NCBI GenBank assembly: GCA_902631595.1
Contig: CACOZH010000002.1
Location: 39,692-103,691, forward strand
From: an uncultured Pelagibacteraceae bacterium
Lineage (GTDB): Bacteria > Pseudomonadota > Alphaproteobacteria > Pelagibacterales > Pelagibacteraceae
DNA length: 64,000 nt
Direction: 5' to 3'
A program made the position numbers and the translations under genes. Positions 1-9,221 of the stretch are shown here, piece by piece. The notes beneath the pieces are model-generated. The model searched no databases. It was not told the origin of the DNA and saw only the letters and a program-made list of their open reading frames with translations. The stretch's first letter is position 1, and every line of letters begins with the position of its first letter.

Positions 1-1079
1 GAAATCTGAAGGTATTTTTCTCCATACTCAATTACAGTTTGATCGTTTGAAAACAAACTAGTTATACTATTTGAAAAAAAGAATACCAAAATTGAACAAA
101 TGATCATTATCATAAATGCATAATGTATAGACCCTATATATGCTTCTTTTACTCTTGCATAATTTTTAGCCCCAAAATTTTGTGATATAATGGTTATTAT
201 CGCTGTATTAATTCCCAAAATTGGCAACAACACAACTTGCTCGATTCTTGTCCCTGCACCATATCCGGCCGTAGCGTATTCTCCTGATTGACCTACATAA
301 GTAAAAATTATTGCAGATGCAACTGAATAACCACATATTGAAAGTATAATTGGCATTGACTGAAAGAATATGCTTTTAAAAAAATATAACTTCGGTACCA
401 AAAACTCTCTTGAAATTGTTTTTACTCGATCATTTTTAATGACTTTAAATAAAATTATTAAACACGAAAAACCTTGTGCAACTATTGTGGATATTGCTAT
501 CCCTTTAATTCCATACGCAGGAATAAACATAAATCCAAAAATTAATATCGGATTTAATATAATATTTATGAAAAAAGACAAAATTAAAACATTTCTATAA
601 GTTTTGGTATCACCTTCAGCATGTAATAAAGAATTTAATGCGACAACCAAAATAAATAAAATTGCGCCAAAAAATATTATATCCGTATACTGTAAACCTA
701 AGTTGGTTACATTTTCAGTTGATCCCATTAAATAAAATATATCGTCGGAAAATTTTAAACCTAAGATAGTAATTACGATAGAAATAAATATTGCAAAATA
801 AATTATATGTGAAAAATAAAATAATGAATTTTTATCATTTTTTTCACCTATGCTATTTCCAATTAAAGATGTACCAGCAACTGTTATACCAATTGAGGAT
901 GCAATAATTATAAAATAAACTGGAAACGACTTACTTAATGCTGATAATGATTCTGGTGAAATTTTTCCAGCAAAAAAAGTATCAACTACATTATATAAAG
1001 TTTGAAATAAGACTCCTGTAACTGCTGGAATAGCTAATCTTCTGATTAATTTTTTTATATTATCGGATAAAATATTCAT
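1..1079 (-). CDS. MATE-family multidrug/Na+ antiporter, partial (C-terminus beyond window)
   Basis: Reading the minus strand from the ATG at 1079 gives an open frame of about 359 codons that runs off the left edge. It is rich in hydrophobic segments and carries MATE-like features near the N-terminus: a VDTFFAGKISPESL segment, then a glycine/serine-rich stretch (TVAGTSLIGNSIGEK). MATE proteins are 12-helix inner-membrane exporters of cationic compounds driven by H+ or Na+. The family is usually about 450 residues, so roughly the last 90 are missing. The start lies two bases from the stop of trhO. Substrate cannot be told from sequence. Confidence 0.85.
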   Translation of the reverse strand, partial: MNILSDNIKKLIRRLAIPAVTGVLFQTLYNVVDTFFAGKISPESLSALSKSFPVYFIIIASSIGITVAGTSLIGNSIGEKNDKNSLFYFSHIIYFAIFISIVITILGLKFSDDIFYLMGSTENVTNLGLQYTDIIFFGAILFILVVALNSLLHAEGDTKTYRNVLILSFFINIILNPILIFGFMFIPAYGIKGIAISTIVAQGFSCLIILFKVIKNDRVKTISREFLVPKLYFFKSIFFQSMPIILSICGYSVASAIIFTYVGQSGEYATAGYGAGTRIEQVVLLPILGINTAIITIISQNFGAKNYARVKEAYIGSIHYAFMIMIICSILVFFFSNSITSLFSNDQTVIEYGEKYLQI

Positions 1080-1081
1080 GT

Positions 1082-1978
1082 TTAATATTTTTTTCTGAAA
1101 TTAATTTGAATTTTATTATTTAAGATTTGTTTGTGACGCATAGTAAATCTTTTAATTTGATCGGGAGATAAATTATCAAAACATCTAGGGCATGAGAGAC
1201 CAATTTTATATTTATGAGATTTTATGTCCTTTTTTGATATTGGCATTCTACATGAATTACATACTCCGTATGTCCCAGGTGTGGCATCTTTTTTAATAGT
1301 TACCCTATTATCAAAAACAAAACATTCACCCTTCCATTTACTCTTTCTTGGTTTGATTTTATTAAAATAGTTTATAATTCCTCCTTTAAGCATATAGATA
1401 TTTTTGAAACCATTTTTATAGAGGTAATTGGATGCCTTTTCACATCTTATGCCACCAGTACAAAACATGCCTATTTTTTCATCTTTCTTAACAGTATTGA
1501 GGTAATTTTTAAATTCCCTAAAATTATAGGTATTAGGATTAATCGCCTTTTTAAAAGTTCCAACCTCGTATTCAAAAGGCTTTCTAGCATCAATTATTTT
1601 TAAGCCCTTAATTTGTATAAATTTGTTCCATTGTAACGGTGTAAGATATTTTTTTTTAAATTTTTTATCAAAATTATATTTTTCGTTTATAGGAACAACT
1701 TCTGATTTGATTTTAATTTTTGTTTTTAAAAATGGTATAAATTTAGATTTAGTTATATTTGTAATATCAAATTTAGAAATATTTAAGTTTTTAATAATTA
1801 ATTTTTTTATAATATTAGTATCTCTTTGACTTCCTGCAATGGTGCCATTAATGCCCTCTGGTGATAGTATAATCAAACCTTTAGCCGATAAAGAATGAAT
1901 TTTATTAAAAAATATATTCCTAAGATTTTTTAATTTTTTTAATTTTTTTAATTTGTAAAAAGATAGAATTGTAATCAT
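1082..1978 (-). CDS. trhO: tRNA uridine(34) hydroxylase TrhO (YceA-type rhodanese)
   Basis: 298 residues. TrhO uses O2 to form 5-hydroxyuridine at the wobble position of certain tRNAs. An N-terminal acylphosphatase-like part (EGINGTIAG near residue 41) is followed by a rhodanese domain with the loop CTGGIRCEKA, putting the candidate catalytic cysteine at C173. Two CxxC pairs near the C-terminus (CNSC and CPRC) match the family's cysteine-rich tail. The first 25 residues are very lysine-rich. The start codon directly abuts the stop of the O-methyltransferase gene upstream, so the two are probably cotranscribed with gatCAB. Earlier annotations call this family rhodanese-related sulfurtransferase. 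Confidence 0.9.
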   Translation of the reverse strand: MITILSFYKLKKLKKLKNLRNIFFNKIHSLSAKGLIILSPEGINGTIAGSQRDTNIIKKLIIKNLNISKFDITNITKSKFIPFLKTKIKIKSEVVPINEKYNFDKKFKKKYLTPLQWNKFIQIKGLKIIDARKPFEYEVGTFKKAINPNTYNFREFKNYLNTVKKDEKIGMFCTGGIRCEKASNYLYKNGFKNIYMLKGGIINYFNKIKPRKSKWKGECFVFDNRVTIKKDATPGTYGVCNSCRMPISKKDIKSHKYKIGLSCPRCFDNLSPDQIKRFTMRHKQILNNKIQINFRKKY

Positions 1979-2629
1979 TTATTTCCAGCAAATATAAAAA
2001 CCGTCACCAATTGGAAGTATATATTTATTTAATTTTGATTTTTTTACATGTAAATTAAATTTTTTTATTTTCTGTGTTAATTTATCTTTAGCATTGTTAT
2101 TTATAACTTCACCTTTCCAAAGGATATTATCTACAATTAATAAACCATTTTGGTTTAGCAGTTTTAAAGATTTTTCAAAGTAACTAATATAATTTTCTTT
2201 ATCCGCATCGATTAATATTAAGTCATATTTTTTTTTATTCTTAATCAGTCTTACTAGAGCATCATTTGCATTAGATATTTCTGTTTTAATTTTATTTGAT
2301 ACTTTTGCCTTTTTGAAAAAGATTTTAGCTATCTTATTTTTTTCTTTATCTTTATCAATTGTATAAATTTTTCCATTTTTATTAAGAGATAATGCAATTG
2401 CCAAAGTACTGTAGCCAGTAAAAGTTCCAAGTTCTAAACAATTGTTAATATTTCTTGTTTTAATAATAAATTGTAAAAAATTTGCTTGTAGTATTGATAT
2501 TTGTAATCTTTTAATATGTCCTAGACTTTCATTGTATTTGATTAATTCTTTCTGAATTGGGTGTAAATTACTTGTGTGTGAGAATATATATTCGACCAAT
2601 TTAAGATCGATATTTATATTTTTATCCAT
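1979..2629 (-). CDS. SAM-dependent O-methyltransferase (family 3, CCoAOMT/COMT-like)
   Basis: 216 residues, the normal size for this family. The SAM-binding motif I is [11 protein letters not shown] (about residues 64-74). The metal- and substrate-site region [11 protein letters not shown] lies near residue 137, and [10 protein letters not shown] follows. Relatives methylate catechol-type hydroxyls, and one bacterial branch (TrmR) methylates 5-hydroxyuridine in tRNA. Its direct adjacency to trhO, which makes 5-hydroxyuridine, makes a TrmR-like role plausible; that is inference from context. The start codon lies inside the last codons of gatB (8-base overlap), which suggests translational coupling. 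Confidence 0.85.
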   Translation of the reverse strand: MDKNINIDLKLVEYIFSHTSNLHPIQKELIKYNESLGHIKRLQISILQANFLQFIIKTRNINNCLELGTFTGYSTLAIALSLNKNGKIYTIDKDKEKNKIAKIFFKKAKVSNKIKTEISNANDALVRLIKNKKKYDLILIDADKENYISYFEKSLKLLNQNGLLIVDNILWKGEVINNNAKDKLTQKIKKFNLHVKKSKLNKYILPIGDGFYICWK

Positions 2630-4085
2630 TAAGTTTTTCTTTTAAAATTTTATTGATCATTTGAGGATTTCCTTTGCCTTTACTTTCTTTCATTGCCTGA
2701 CCAACAAAAAAACTAAATAATTTCTCTTTGCCACTCTTATATTCTTTCACTTTATCATCATTAGAACTTAATACTTTTTGAATTAATTTTTCTAATGCCT
2801 TAGGGTCACTTTCTTGTTTTAATCCTTTTTCCTTAACAATAATATTTGGATCCTTGTTATTTTTAGACATTATTTCAAATACTGTTTTTGCAATTTTGCC
2901 TGAAATTGTACCATCAGATATTAAATTTATTAGTTTTGATAGATTTTCTGCACTTATCGGACTTTCACTAATTTCAATATTTTTTTCGTTTAATAAAGCA
3001 AATAGTTCGCCTGTTATCCAATTTGCTGATAATTTTACATCTGATTTTTCAATTACTTTTTCAAAAAATTTTGATGTCTCTAAATCTGAAACTAATATTG
3101 TTGCCTCATAAGGGCTAAGCTTAAATTTCTCAATAAATCTATTTTTTTTTTGATCTGGAAGCTCAGGTATTTCTTTTTTAATATTTTCAATAAATTTATC
3201 ATCAAATTCTAGCGGCAAAAGATCAGGATCTGGAAAATATCTATAATCGTGAGCATCTTCTTTTGATCTCATAGACCTAGTTTGATTTTTTTTTGTGTCA
3301 AATAATCTTGTTTCTTGGTCAACAATATTACCCTGTTCTAAAAGTTCAGATTGTCTATTCGCCTCATATTCAATAGCCATTTGCATAAATTTAATAGAAT
3401 TTACATTTTTAATTTCACAACGTGTACCTAGCTTGTCTGTACCTATTTTTCTTACTGATACATTTACATCAGCTCTGAGCGAACCTTCCTGCATATTTCC
3501 ATCGCAAGTACCTAAATATCTCATTATTGATCTTAATTTTTTAATATACAGATTCACTTCCTCGGGTGATCTAAGATCAGGTTTACTCACTATTTCCATC
3601 AATGCAACTCCAGATCTATTTAAATCTACTAATGTGCTACTAGGATCTATATCATGAATACTTTTTCCTGCATCTTGTTCAAGGTGAAGTCTTTCAATTC
3701 CAATTGTTTTAGGTCCAGATGGTAAATCTAAAACTACAGTGCCCTCGCCAACAATCGGATCTTTATATTGTGAAATTTGATAACCTTGTGGAAGATCTGC
3801 ATAAAAATAATTTTTTCGATCAAATATAGATTTCTTATTGATTTTTGCATTTAAACCAATCCCAGTTTTTACTGCCTGTCTAACACAAAACTCATTGATG
3901 ACTGGAAGCATTCCAGGAAAAGCTGCATCAACCAAACTTACTTGGGTGTTTGGTTCAGATCCAAATTTTGTTGCCGATGTAGAAAATAATTTTGACTCTG
4001 AAAGTACTTGAGCATGAACTTCTAAACCAATAATAACTTCATATTTGTTACCATTTTTCTCAATTAAGTATTGATCTTTGCTCAC
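2622..4085 (-). CDS. gatB: Asp/Glu-tRNA(Asn/Gln) amidotransferase subunit B
   Basis: 487 residues, full length. GatB holds the kinase/transamidation site that activates Asp-tRNA(Asn) or Glu-tRNA(Gln) with ATP and accepts ammonia from GatA. Visible features are the N-terminal [11 protein letters not shown], then QGYQISQ, the metal-site region [13 protein letters not shown] near residue 280, and a helical YqeY-like tail that contacts tRNA. The ATG overlaps the end of gatA by four bases. The three subunits are consecutive in the order C-A-B, which shows that this organism makes Asn-tRNA and/or Gln-tRNA indirectly. Confidence 0.97.
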   Translation of the reverse strand: MSKDQYLIEKNGNKYEVIIGLEVHAQVLSESKLFSTSATKFGSEPNTQVSLVDAAFPGMLPVINEFCVRQAVKTGIGLNAKINKKSIFDRKNYFYADLPQGYQISQYKDPIVGEGTVVLDLPSGPKTIGIERLHLEQDAGKSIHDIDPSSTLVDLNRSGVALMEIVSKPDLRSPEEVNLYIKKLRSIMRYLGTCDGNMQEGSLRADVNVSVRKIGTDKLGTRCEIKNVNSIKFMQMAIEYEANRQSELLEQGNIVDQETRLFDTKKNQTRSMRSKEDAHDYRYFPDPDLLPLEFDDKFIENIKKEIPELPDQKKNRFIEKFKLSPYEATILVSDLETSKFFEKVIEKSDVKLSANWITGELFALLNEKNIEISESPISAENLSKLINLISDGTISGKIAKTVFEIMSKNNKDPNIIVKEKGLKQESDPKALEKLIQKVLSSNDDKVKEYKSGKEKLFSFFVGQAMKESKGKGNPQMINKILKEKLNG

Positions 4086-5539
4086 TTAATCCACCAATCG
4101 TTAGTTTTTAATTTAAAATTTATTTTTTCTTCCATTGAATATGCAATATCTAATATTCCTTGCTCATCGAATGGTTTCCCAATTATTTGTAATCCTAGAG
4201 GATAATTGTTTTTATCTAATCCTGCTGGAATAGAAATCCCTGGTAAACCAGCTAAATTTACAGGAACTGTAAAAATATCATTCAAATACATTGAAACAGG
4301 ATCATCTTTTTTATCTCCAATTTTAAATGCTGAACTTGGCGTAGATGGAGTCAATATTGCATCTACCTTATTAAAAGCATTATCAAAATCATTTTTAATA
4401 AGTTTTCTTACCTTTTGAGCCTTTAAATAATAAGCATCATAATATCCTGATGATAGTACATAGGTGCCAATCATAATTCTTCTTTTTACTTCATCGCCAA
4501 AACCTTTTGACCTTGTTTTTTCGTACATATCAATCAAATTTTCACCTTCAGCTCTAAATCCATATTTTACTCCATCATATCTTGCTAAATTAGATGATGC
4601 TTCTGCTGGAGCAACAATATAATAAGTGGGCAAAGCATAATTTGTGTGAGGTAAAGAAATGTCTATAATTTCTGCACCACAATCTTTTAAATAATTTTTA
4701 CCTTTTTCCCATAATTTTTCAATTTCCAAGGGCATTCCATCAACTGTATACTCTTTAGGTATCCCTATTTTTTTTCCTTTGATATTTTTATTTAAATTTG
4801 ATGAGTAATTTGGACGTTTAAAATTAATTGAAGTGGAGTCTTTTGGATCGAAAGAACTCATAACTTCTAACAGTAAAGCACAATCTTTTACATCTTTGGT
4901 CATTGGTCCTGCCTGATCCAATGAGGATGCGAAGGCAACTATTCCATATCTTGAGCAACTTCCATAAGTGGGTTTTAAACCAACTGTCCCTGTAAAAGAT
5001 GCAGGTTGTCTTATTGATCCACCAGTATCAGTTCCGATTGTTGCTGGTGTAAGTTTTGCTGCTAAAGCAGAAGCTGATCCTCCAGATGAACCTCCAGGAA
5101 CTAGATTGTCATCAATTGGACTAATAACATTACCAAAATGACTTGTTTCGTTCGAAGAACCCATTGCAAACTCATCACAATTTAATTTACCCATTAAAAT
5201 TGCTCCTTCATTCCAAAGATTTTCAGTAACTGTAGACTCATAACTTGGTATGAAATTTTCTAAAATCTTACTACTGGCTGTTGTTTTTACGTTTTTCGTA
5301 CAAAATAAATCTTTTACTGCTAACGGAATTCCTGGAAGTTTTTTTTTAAAATTGGGATTATTATCAAAATTTTCCGAAAATTTAAGTGCACTGTCAAAAG
5401 TCTCTTCTACATATGTATTCAGTTTTTTCGATTGTTTTGATCTATCTATGTAAGCAGATGTTATTTCTTTTGAGGATATTTCTTTAGACTTAACTTTATT
5501 TACAAGATCACTAAGGGTTAAATCTATTAAATTTGCCAT
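4082..5539 (-). CDS. gatA: Asp/Glu-tRNA(Asn/Gln) amidotransferase subunit A
   Basis: 485 residues. This is the glutaminase subunit of the GatCAB complex and belongs to the amidase-signature family. The Ser-cisSer-Lys triad can be placed at K76 (AVKDLF), S151 in the GGSSGGSAS loop, and nucleophile S175 in [11 protein letters not shown]. Ammonia released from glutamine is channelled to GatB. It overlaps gatB by four bases and gatC by one base. All catalytic residues appear intact. Confidence 0.97.
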   Translation of the reverse strand: MANLIDLTLSDLVNKVKSKEISSKEITSAYIDRSKQSKKLNTYVEETFDSALKFSENFDNNPNFKKKLPGIPLAVKDLFCTKNVKTTASSKILENFIPSYESTVTENLWNEGAILMGKLNCDEFAMGSSNETSHFGNVISPIDDNLVPGGSSGGSASALAAKLTPATIGTDTGGSIRQPASFTGTVGLKPTYGSCSRYGIVAFASSLDQAGPMTKDVKDCALLLEVMSSFDPKDSTSINFKRPNYSSNLNKNIKGKKIGIPKEYTVDGMPLEIEKLWEKGKNYLKDCGAEIIDISLPHTNYALPTYYIVAPAEASSNLARYDGVKYGFRAEGENLIDMYEKTRSKGFGDEVKRRIMIGTYVLSSGYYDAYYLKAQKVRKLIKNDFDNAFNKVDAILTPSTPSSAFKIGDKKDDPVSMYLNDIFTVPVNLAGLPGISIPAGLDKNNYPLGLQIIGKPFDEQGILDIAYSMEEKINFKLKTNDWWIK

Positions 5540-5826
5540 TATTCCACAACCTTGGGTACAACAAAATAATCTTTGTTATCTTTTGGTGAATTTTTAAGTA
5601 TATCTTCTCTTATATTTTTAGACTCTATTTGATCTTTTCTAAATCTCAGAGTTGTTTCAGCTATTGATGTCAAAGGTTCAACTTTATCAGTATTTAATTG
5701 GTTGAGTTGCTCTATCCACTTAAATATAGCATTAAGATCCTTCTCTAATTTCTTGGCTTTTTGATCATCAATAGAAATTCTTGATAATTTAGATATATGT
5801 TTTACTGTTTTAAGATCTATACTCAT
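5539..5826 (-). CDS. gatC: Asp/Glu-tRNA(Asn/Gln) amidotransferase subunit C
   Basis: 95 residues starting at [17 protein letters not shown]. An in-frame ATG ten codons upstream (5856) is less likely because GatC proteins begin close to the K-V/T-V-xH-I-AxLARL-like helix seen here. GatC is the small strap that wraps and stabilises GatA on GatB. It heads the gatCAB run and is divergent from ruvX across about 50 bases, which must hold both promoters. Confidence 0.93.
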   Translation of the reverse strand: MSIDLKTVKHISKLSRISIDDQKAKKLEKDLNAIFKWIEQLNQLNTDKVEPLTSIAETTLRFRKDQIESKNIREDILKNSPKDNKDYFVVPKVVE

Positions 5827-5875
5827 ATGATAGTTAATTTTAAGGCAAATTATCATTATATTTAAAAATTACAAT

Positions 5876-6331
5876 ATGATCACAATTGATGAATTAAAGG
5901 TTCAATTAGACAATAAATCTAGACTATTAGGAGTCGATATGGGCACAAAAAGAGTTGGTGTTTCAATATCTGATGAAAATAGAAAAATTGCTACCCCTTT
6001 AGAAACAATTGAATTTTCAAATATAAAAAACCTCAGCTCAAGATTTAAAGAATTAATATTGGAAAATAATATCAAAGGAATTATCGCTGGTCTTCCTTTA
6101 AATATGGATGGAACTCATGGACCGTCCGCACAATCAGTAAAAGACAAAATAAAACATATATATAAAGATTTAGAGATTCCTACAGTGTTATGGGATGAGA
6201 GACTTTCAACTGTTGGTTCATTCACTTTATCAAGCCAGCTGGATATTAGTGTGTCAAAAAGAGTGAAAAATATTGATCAAAATTCAGCTACTTTCATACT
6301 GCAAGGTGTCTTAGATTATTTAAATAAATAA
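5876..6331 (+). CDS. ruvX: Putative pre-16S rRNA nuclease / Holliday junction resolvase-like RuvX (YqgF)
   Basis: 151 residues. The RNase H-like fold shows its first acidic strand in LLGVDMGTKRVGVSIS, GLPLNMDG in the middle, and the conserved DERLSTV near residue 108. YqgF proteins are tied to 5' maturation of 16S rRNA; a Holliday junction role was proposed from the fold. It is the first plus-strand gene after the divergent gatC promoter region and lies about 40 bases before pyrB. Confidence 0.92.
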   Translation: MITIDELKVQLDNKSRLLGVDMGTKRVGVSISDENRKIATPLETIEFSNIKNLSSRFKELILENNIKGIIAGLPLNMDGTHGPSAQSVKDKIKHIYKDLEIPTVLWDERLSTVGSFTLSSQLDISVSKRVKNIDQNSATFILQGVLDYLNK

Positions 6332-6334
6332 CAC

Positions 6335-6363
6335 TTGATTATATGAAACAATATGGCTATAGA
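6335..6363 (+). promoter_or_regulatory. Candidate sigma-70-type promoter for pyrB
   Basis: TTGATT (6335-6340) is followed after 17 bases by TATAGA (6358-6363). The predicted start point near 6370 is only about four bases before the pyrB ATG at 6374, so the message would be nearly leaderless. No Shine-Dalgarno sequence is visible between them. In so AT-rich a background, promoter-like matches occur by chance. Confidence 0.4.
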
Positions 6364-6373
6364 GTAAGCTTTA

Positions 6374-7312
6374 ATGGCCTCAGACACACAAAAAGCTATT
6401 AAAAGTCCAAAGCATCTTCTAGGTATTCAAGATTTAAAAGTTTCAGAAATAAAGCATATATTAAATGAAGCCCAACAATTTATTGATCTTAATAGAAGTA
6501 AAAACAAAAAATCAGATATCTTAAAAGGCAAAACGCAAATAAATTTATTCTTTGAACCTTCTACAAGAACACAAAGTTCTTTTGAATTAGCAGGCAAGAG
6601 ATTAGGTGCGGATGTTATGTCTATGAATATAACCAATTCGGCAATTAAAAAAGGAGAAACGCTTATTGATACCGCAATGACATTAAATGCAATGCATCCT
6701 GATATAATTGTCATAAGACATCAAGATTCTGGAGCTTGTAATTTATTATCTCAAAAAGTTAATTGTGCAGTATTAAATGCAGGAGATGGGCGTAGAGAAC
6801 ATCCAACTCAGGCATTACTTGACGCTTTAACAATAATTAACAGAAAGAAAAGTATCGAAGGATTGAAGATTGCAATCTGTGGTGACATTCTACATTCAAG
6901 AGTTGCAAGGTCAAATATCTATTTACTAACAATGTTAGGAGCAAATGTTAACATTATTGGACCAACAAATTTGTTACCAAAAGATTTAGATAAATTTGGT
7001 GTAAATATTTTTACTGATATGAAAAAAGGTGTAAGGGATTGTGATATAGTAATGATGCTAAGGCTACAAAATGAAAGAATGTCAAGTTCTTATCTATCAT
7101 CAAATCGAGAATATTATGAATATTATGGTTTATCACCTGAAAAATTGGAGTTTGCTAAAACAGATGCATTAATAATGCATCCAGGCCCAATGAATAGAGG
7201 TATAGAAATAGATACTATGTTAGCAGATGATATAAATAAAAGTGTTATTAAAGAACAAGTTGAACTGGGTGTTGCTGTAAGAATGGCTTGTTTAAAAATA
7301 TTTTGTAGTTAA
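6374..7312 (+). CDS. pyrB: Aspartate carbamoyltransferase catalytic chain
   Basis: 312 residues. PyrB joins carbamoyl phosphate and aspartate in the committed step of pyrimidine synthesis. The carbamoyl-phosphate loop STRT (63-66, in [12 protein letters not shown]) and the aspartate-side HPGPMNRG near residue 270 are intact. No pyrI regulatory chain follows. Instead a degenerate dihydroorotase overlaps the stop codon (TAATG), the arrangement known from the pyrB-pyrC' class of aspartate carbamoyltransferase, in which the second protein is structural. The catalytic trimers may therefore assemble with the downstream protein. Confidence 0.96.
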   Translation: MASDTQKAIKSPKHLLGIQDLKVSEIKHILNEAQQFIDLNRSKNKKSDILKGKTQINLFFEPSTRTQSSFELAGKRLGADVMSMNITNSAIKKGETLIDTAMTLNAMHPDIIVIRHQDSGACNLLSQKVNCAVLNAGDGRREHPTQALLDALTIINRKKSIEGLKIAICGDILHSRVARSNIYLLTMLGANVNIIGPTNLLPKDLDKFGVNIFTDMKKGVRDCDIVMMLRLQNERMSSSYLSSNREYYEYYGLSPEKLEFAKTDALIMHPGPMNRGIEIDTMLADDINKSVIKEQVELGVAVRMACLKIFCS

Positions 7313-8607
7313 TGATTAAAAAAAAACAATATTTTCTAAATGCCCATGTAATAGATCCATGCAATTCCATTAACGAAATTGGTGGTTTGATTATTGATGA
7401 ACAAGGAAAAATTGAGGCTGCAGGTAAAAGAGTTAATAAAATAAACATTCCAAACAGAGAAAAGTTTGTTGATTTAAACGGAAAACATATTTTTCCAGGA
7501 ATAGTAGATATGCGAGTTTTTGGTGGAGAGCCTGGATACGAATATAAAGAAAATTACAGATCTTTAAGTGAAGCAGCTTTAGCAGGGGGAATTACATCGG
7601 TTGTAACAATGCCCAATACTAAACCTGTAATTGATAGTGTGTCCATTGTTGATTTCATTCAAAGAAGAGGTCGAGATAAATCAAAAATAAATTTATTTCC
7701 TACAGCAACTTTAACTAAAGATGCAGGGGGAATGAATATGTGTGAATTTGGTCTTTTAAAAAATAAAGGCATTGTTGGTTTTACAGACGGCATTAAATCA
7801 ATTCAAAGCCCAAGGGTCATGTCTAGAATTATTAAGTCAGCTTATGACTTTGACTGTTTGGTAATACAACATGCAGAAGATCAAGAATTATCAAAAGACG
7901 GCATGATAAATGATGGAATTATATCTACCAAATTAGGTATTCCTGGAATTTCTGACCTTGCTGAAAAAATTATTATAGAGAGAGATCTAAGTTTATTGGA
8001 GGAGACAAATTGCAGATATCATATTTCTCAGATTTCAAGTCGAAAGTCACTTGATTTAATTAATTACAAAAAAGATACAGTCAATTTTACAACAGGTGTA
8101 TCTATTAACAATCTTGCTCTAAACGAAAATGATATTGGTGAATTTAGAACTTTTTTAAAACTTTCACCTCCTCTTAGGACAGAAGAAGATAGAATTTCAT
8201 TAATAGAGGGAATTAACAAAAATCTTATTGATGTTTTAGTGTCAGATCACAAACCTGAAGATGAAGAATCAAAAAGACTAACATTTTCTCAAGCAGCAAC
8301 CGGTGCATCAGGAATAGAGACTTTATTAAGTCTAGCGCTTGAACAATTCCATAATGGCTCAATTAAATTAGAAAAAATTATAGAACTAATCACTCACAAC
8401 CCTGCAAAAATTTTGAAAATAAATAAGGGAAATCTGAGTGTAGGATCTGATGGAGATTTTTGTGTCGTAGATATAAATAAGCCTTGGATTGTTAAAAAAG
8501 AAAACCTAGTATCAAAATCCAAAAATACATCTATAGAGGGAAGAAAATTACAAGGCAAAGTAGTAAGTACTTTTGTAAAAGGCGAAGAATTATTTAAAAT
8601 AAAATGA
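7312..8607 (+). CDS. Dihydroorotase-like protein, probably non-catalytic (PyrC'/PyrX type)
   Basis: 431 residues of the amidohydrolase fold, full length for type I dihydroorotase. The zinc motif D-x-H-x-H is replaced by D66-M-R68-V-F70. The substrate arginine of the usual LREPG is lost (GGEPG, 71-75). The later HxxH reads HISQ. Retained features are MPNTKPV, a single His in IQHAED, and SDH, although the usual APH after it is KPE. Active dihydroorotases need these histidines, so catalysis is unlikely. In Pseudomonas an inactive PyrC' is needed to assemble aspartate carbamoyltransferase, and the overlap with pyrB supports the same role here. A true pyrC should then exist elsewhere in the genome. 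It overlaps plsY by four bases. Confidence 0.85.
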   Translation: MIKKKQYFLNAHVIDPCNSINEIGGLIIDEQGKIEAAGKRVNKINIPNREKFVDLNGKHIFPGIVDMRVFGGEPGYEYKENYRSLSEAALAGGITSVVTMPNTKPVIDSVSIVDFIQRRGRDKSKINLFPTATLTKDAGGMNMCEFGLLKNKGIVGFTDGIKSIQSPRVMSRIIKSAYDFDCLVIQHAEDQELSKDGMINDGIISTKLGIPGISDLAEKIIIERDLSLLEETNCRYHISQISSRKSLDLINYKKDTVNFTTGVSINNLALNENDIGEFRTFLKLSPPLRTEEDRISLIEGINKNLIDVLVSDHKPEDEESKRLTFSQAATGASGIETLLSLALEQFHNGSIKLEKIIELITHNPAKILKINKGNLSVGSDGDFCVVDINKPWIVKKENLVSKSKNTSIEGRKLQGKVVSTFVKGEELFKIK

Positions 8608-9182
8608 AACTAGAAATAATTATAATTTTTTCGTATTTTTTAGGGTCAATACCATTTGGATATCTTTTAACAAAAATTTTTTTACAAAAAGATATTAGAG
8701 AAATTGGATCTGGTAATATAGGTGCAACAAATGTCCTGAGAACAGGAAATAAATATATTGGCTACGCAACACTACTTTTAGATATTCTTAAAGCTATAAT
8801 TCCAATAATTTTTGTTAAATTTTATTATATAGATTATTTATATATTGCCTCTTTATGCGTTTTTTTAGGTCATGTTTTTCCAATTTGGTTAAAATTTAAA
8901 GGAGGCAAAGGAGTAGCAACGTATGTTGGGATACTCTGTTGCTTAAATATTTATCTTGGAATTGCCTTTGGTATAGTTTGGTTAATATCTTTTTTTATAT
9001 TTAAATATTCATCTTTATCATCTTTATTAGGAAGTTTATCTATACCATTAGTTAATTTTTTTATCCTAAAAGAGGAAGTAATATTTTTCTTTATTATAAT
9101 GTTTGTCTTAATTTTTTATACACATCGTGAAAATATAAAAAGACTGTTAAATCACAGTGAATCTAAAACAAAAATTTATTAA
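8604..9182 (+). CDS. plsY: Acyl-phosphate:glycerol-3-phosphate acyltransferase PlsY
   Basis: 192 residues, strongly hydrophobic, with about five membrane spans. PlsY transfers an acyl group from acyl-phosphate to glycerol-3-phosphate, the first step of phospholipid synthesis. The family loops are visible: GSIPFGYLLTK near the N-terminus, GSGNIGATNVLRTG (about 37-50), and KGGKGVATYVG near residue 98. The ATG overlaps the stop of the preceding gene. A hairpin follows at 9187-9211. Confidence 0.96.
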   Translation: MKLEIIIIFSYFLGSIPFGYLLTKIFLQKDIREIGSGNIGATNVLRTGNKYIGYATLLLDILKAIIPIIFVKFYYIDYLYIASLCVFLGHVFPIWLKFKGGKGVATYVGILCCLNIYLGIAFGIVWLISFFIFKYSSLSSLLGSLSIPLVNFFILKEEVIFFFIIMFVLIFYTHRENIKRLLNHSESKTKIY

Positions 9183-9186
9183 TTTG

Positions 9187-9211
9187 ACTACACATATATT
9201 TTTTGTGTAGT
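9187..9211 (+). terminator. Hairpin between plsY and topA, weak terminator or processing site
   Basis: A perfect 8-base inverted repeat, ACTACACA (9187-9194) and TGTGTAGT (9204-9211), flanks a 9-base loop. Only a short TTT run follows, so termination would be weak. It is the clearest hairpin on the plus strand of this region and lies 10 bases before the topA start. Confidence 0.45.
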
Positions 9212-9221
9212 TTAAATAGAT

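Noticed and set aside
370..600. 76-codon plus-strand ORF
   Set aside because: It lies antisense inside the MATE exporter, whose minus-strand frame is open through the whole region and shows family features.
1920..1965. Tandem repeat of TTTTTTAA units at the trhO 5' end
   Set aside because: It encodes the lysine/leucine-rich start of TrhO (KLKKLKKLKNL); low-complexity coding sequence explains it without a separate element.
7312..8607. Straight annotation as active dihydroorotase
   Set aside because: The fold is right, but the HxH zinc motif and substrate arginine are missing, so the catalytic label is not supported.
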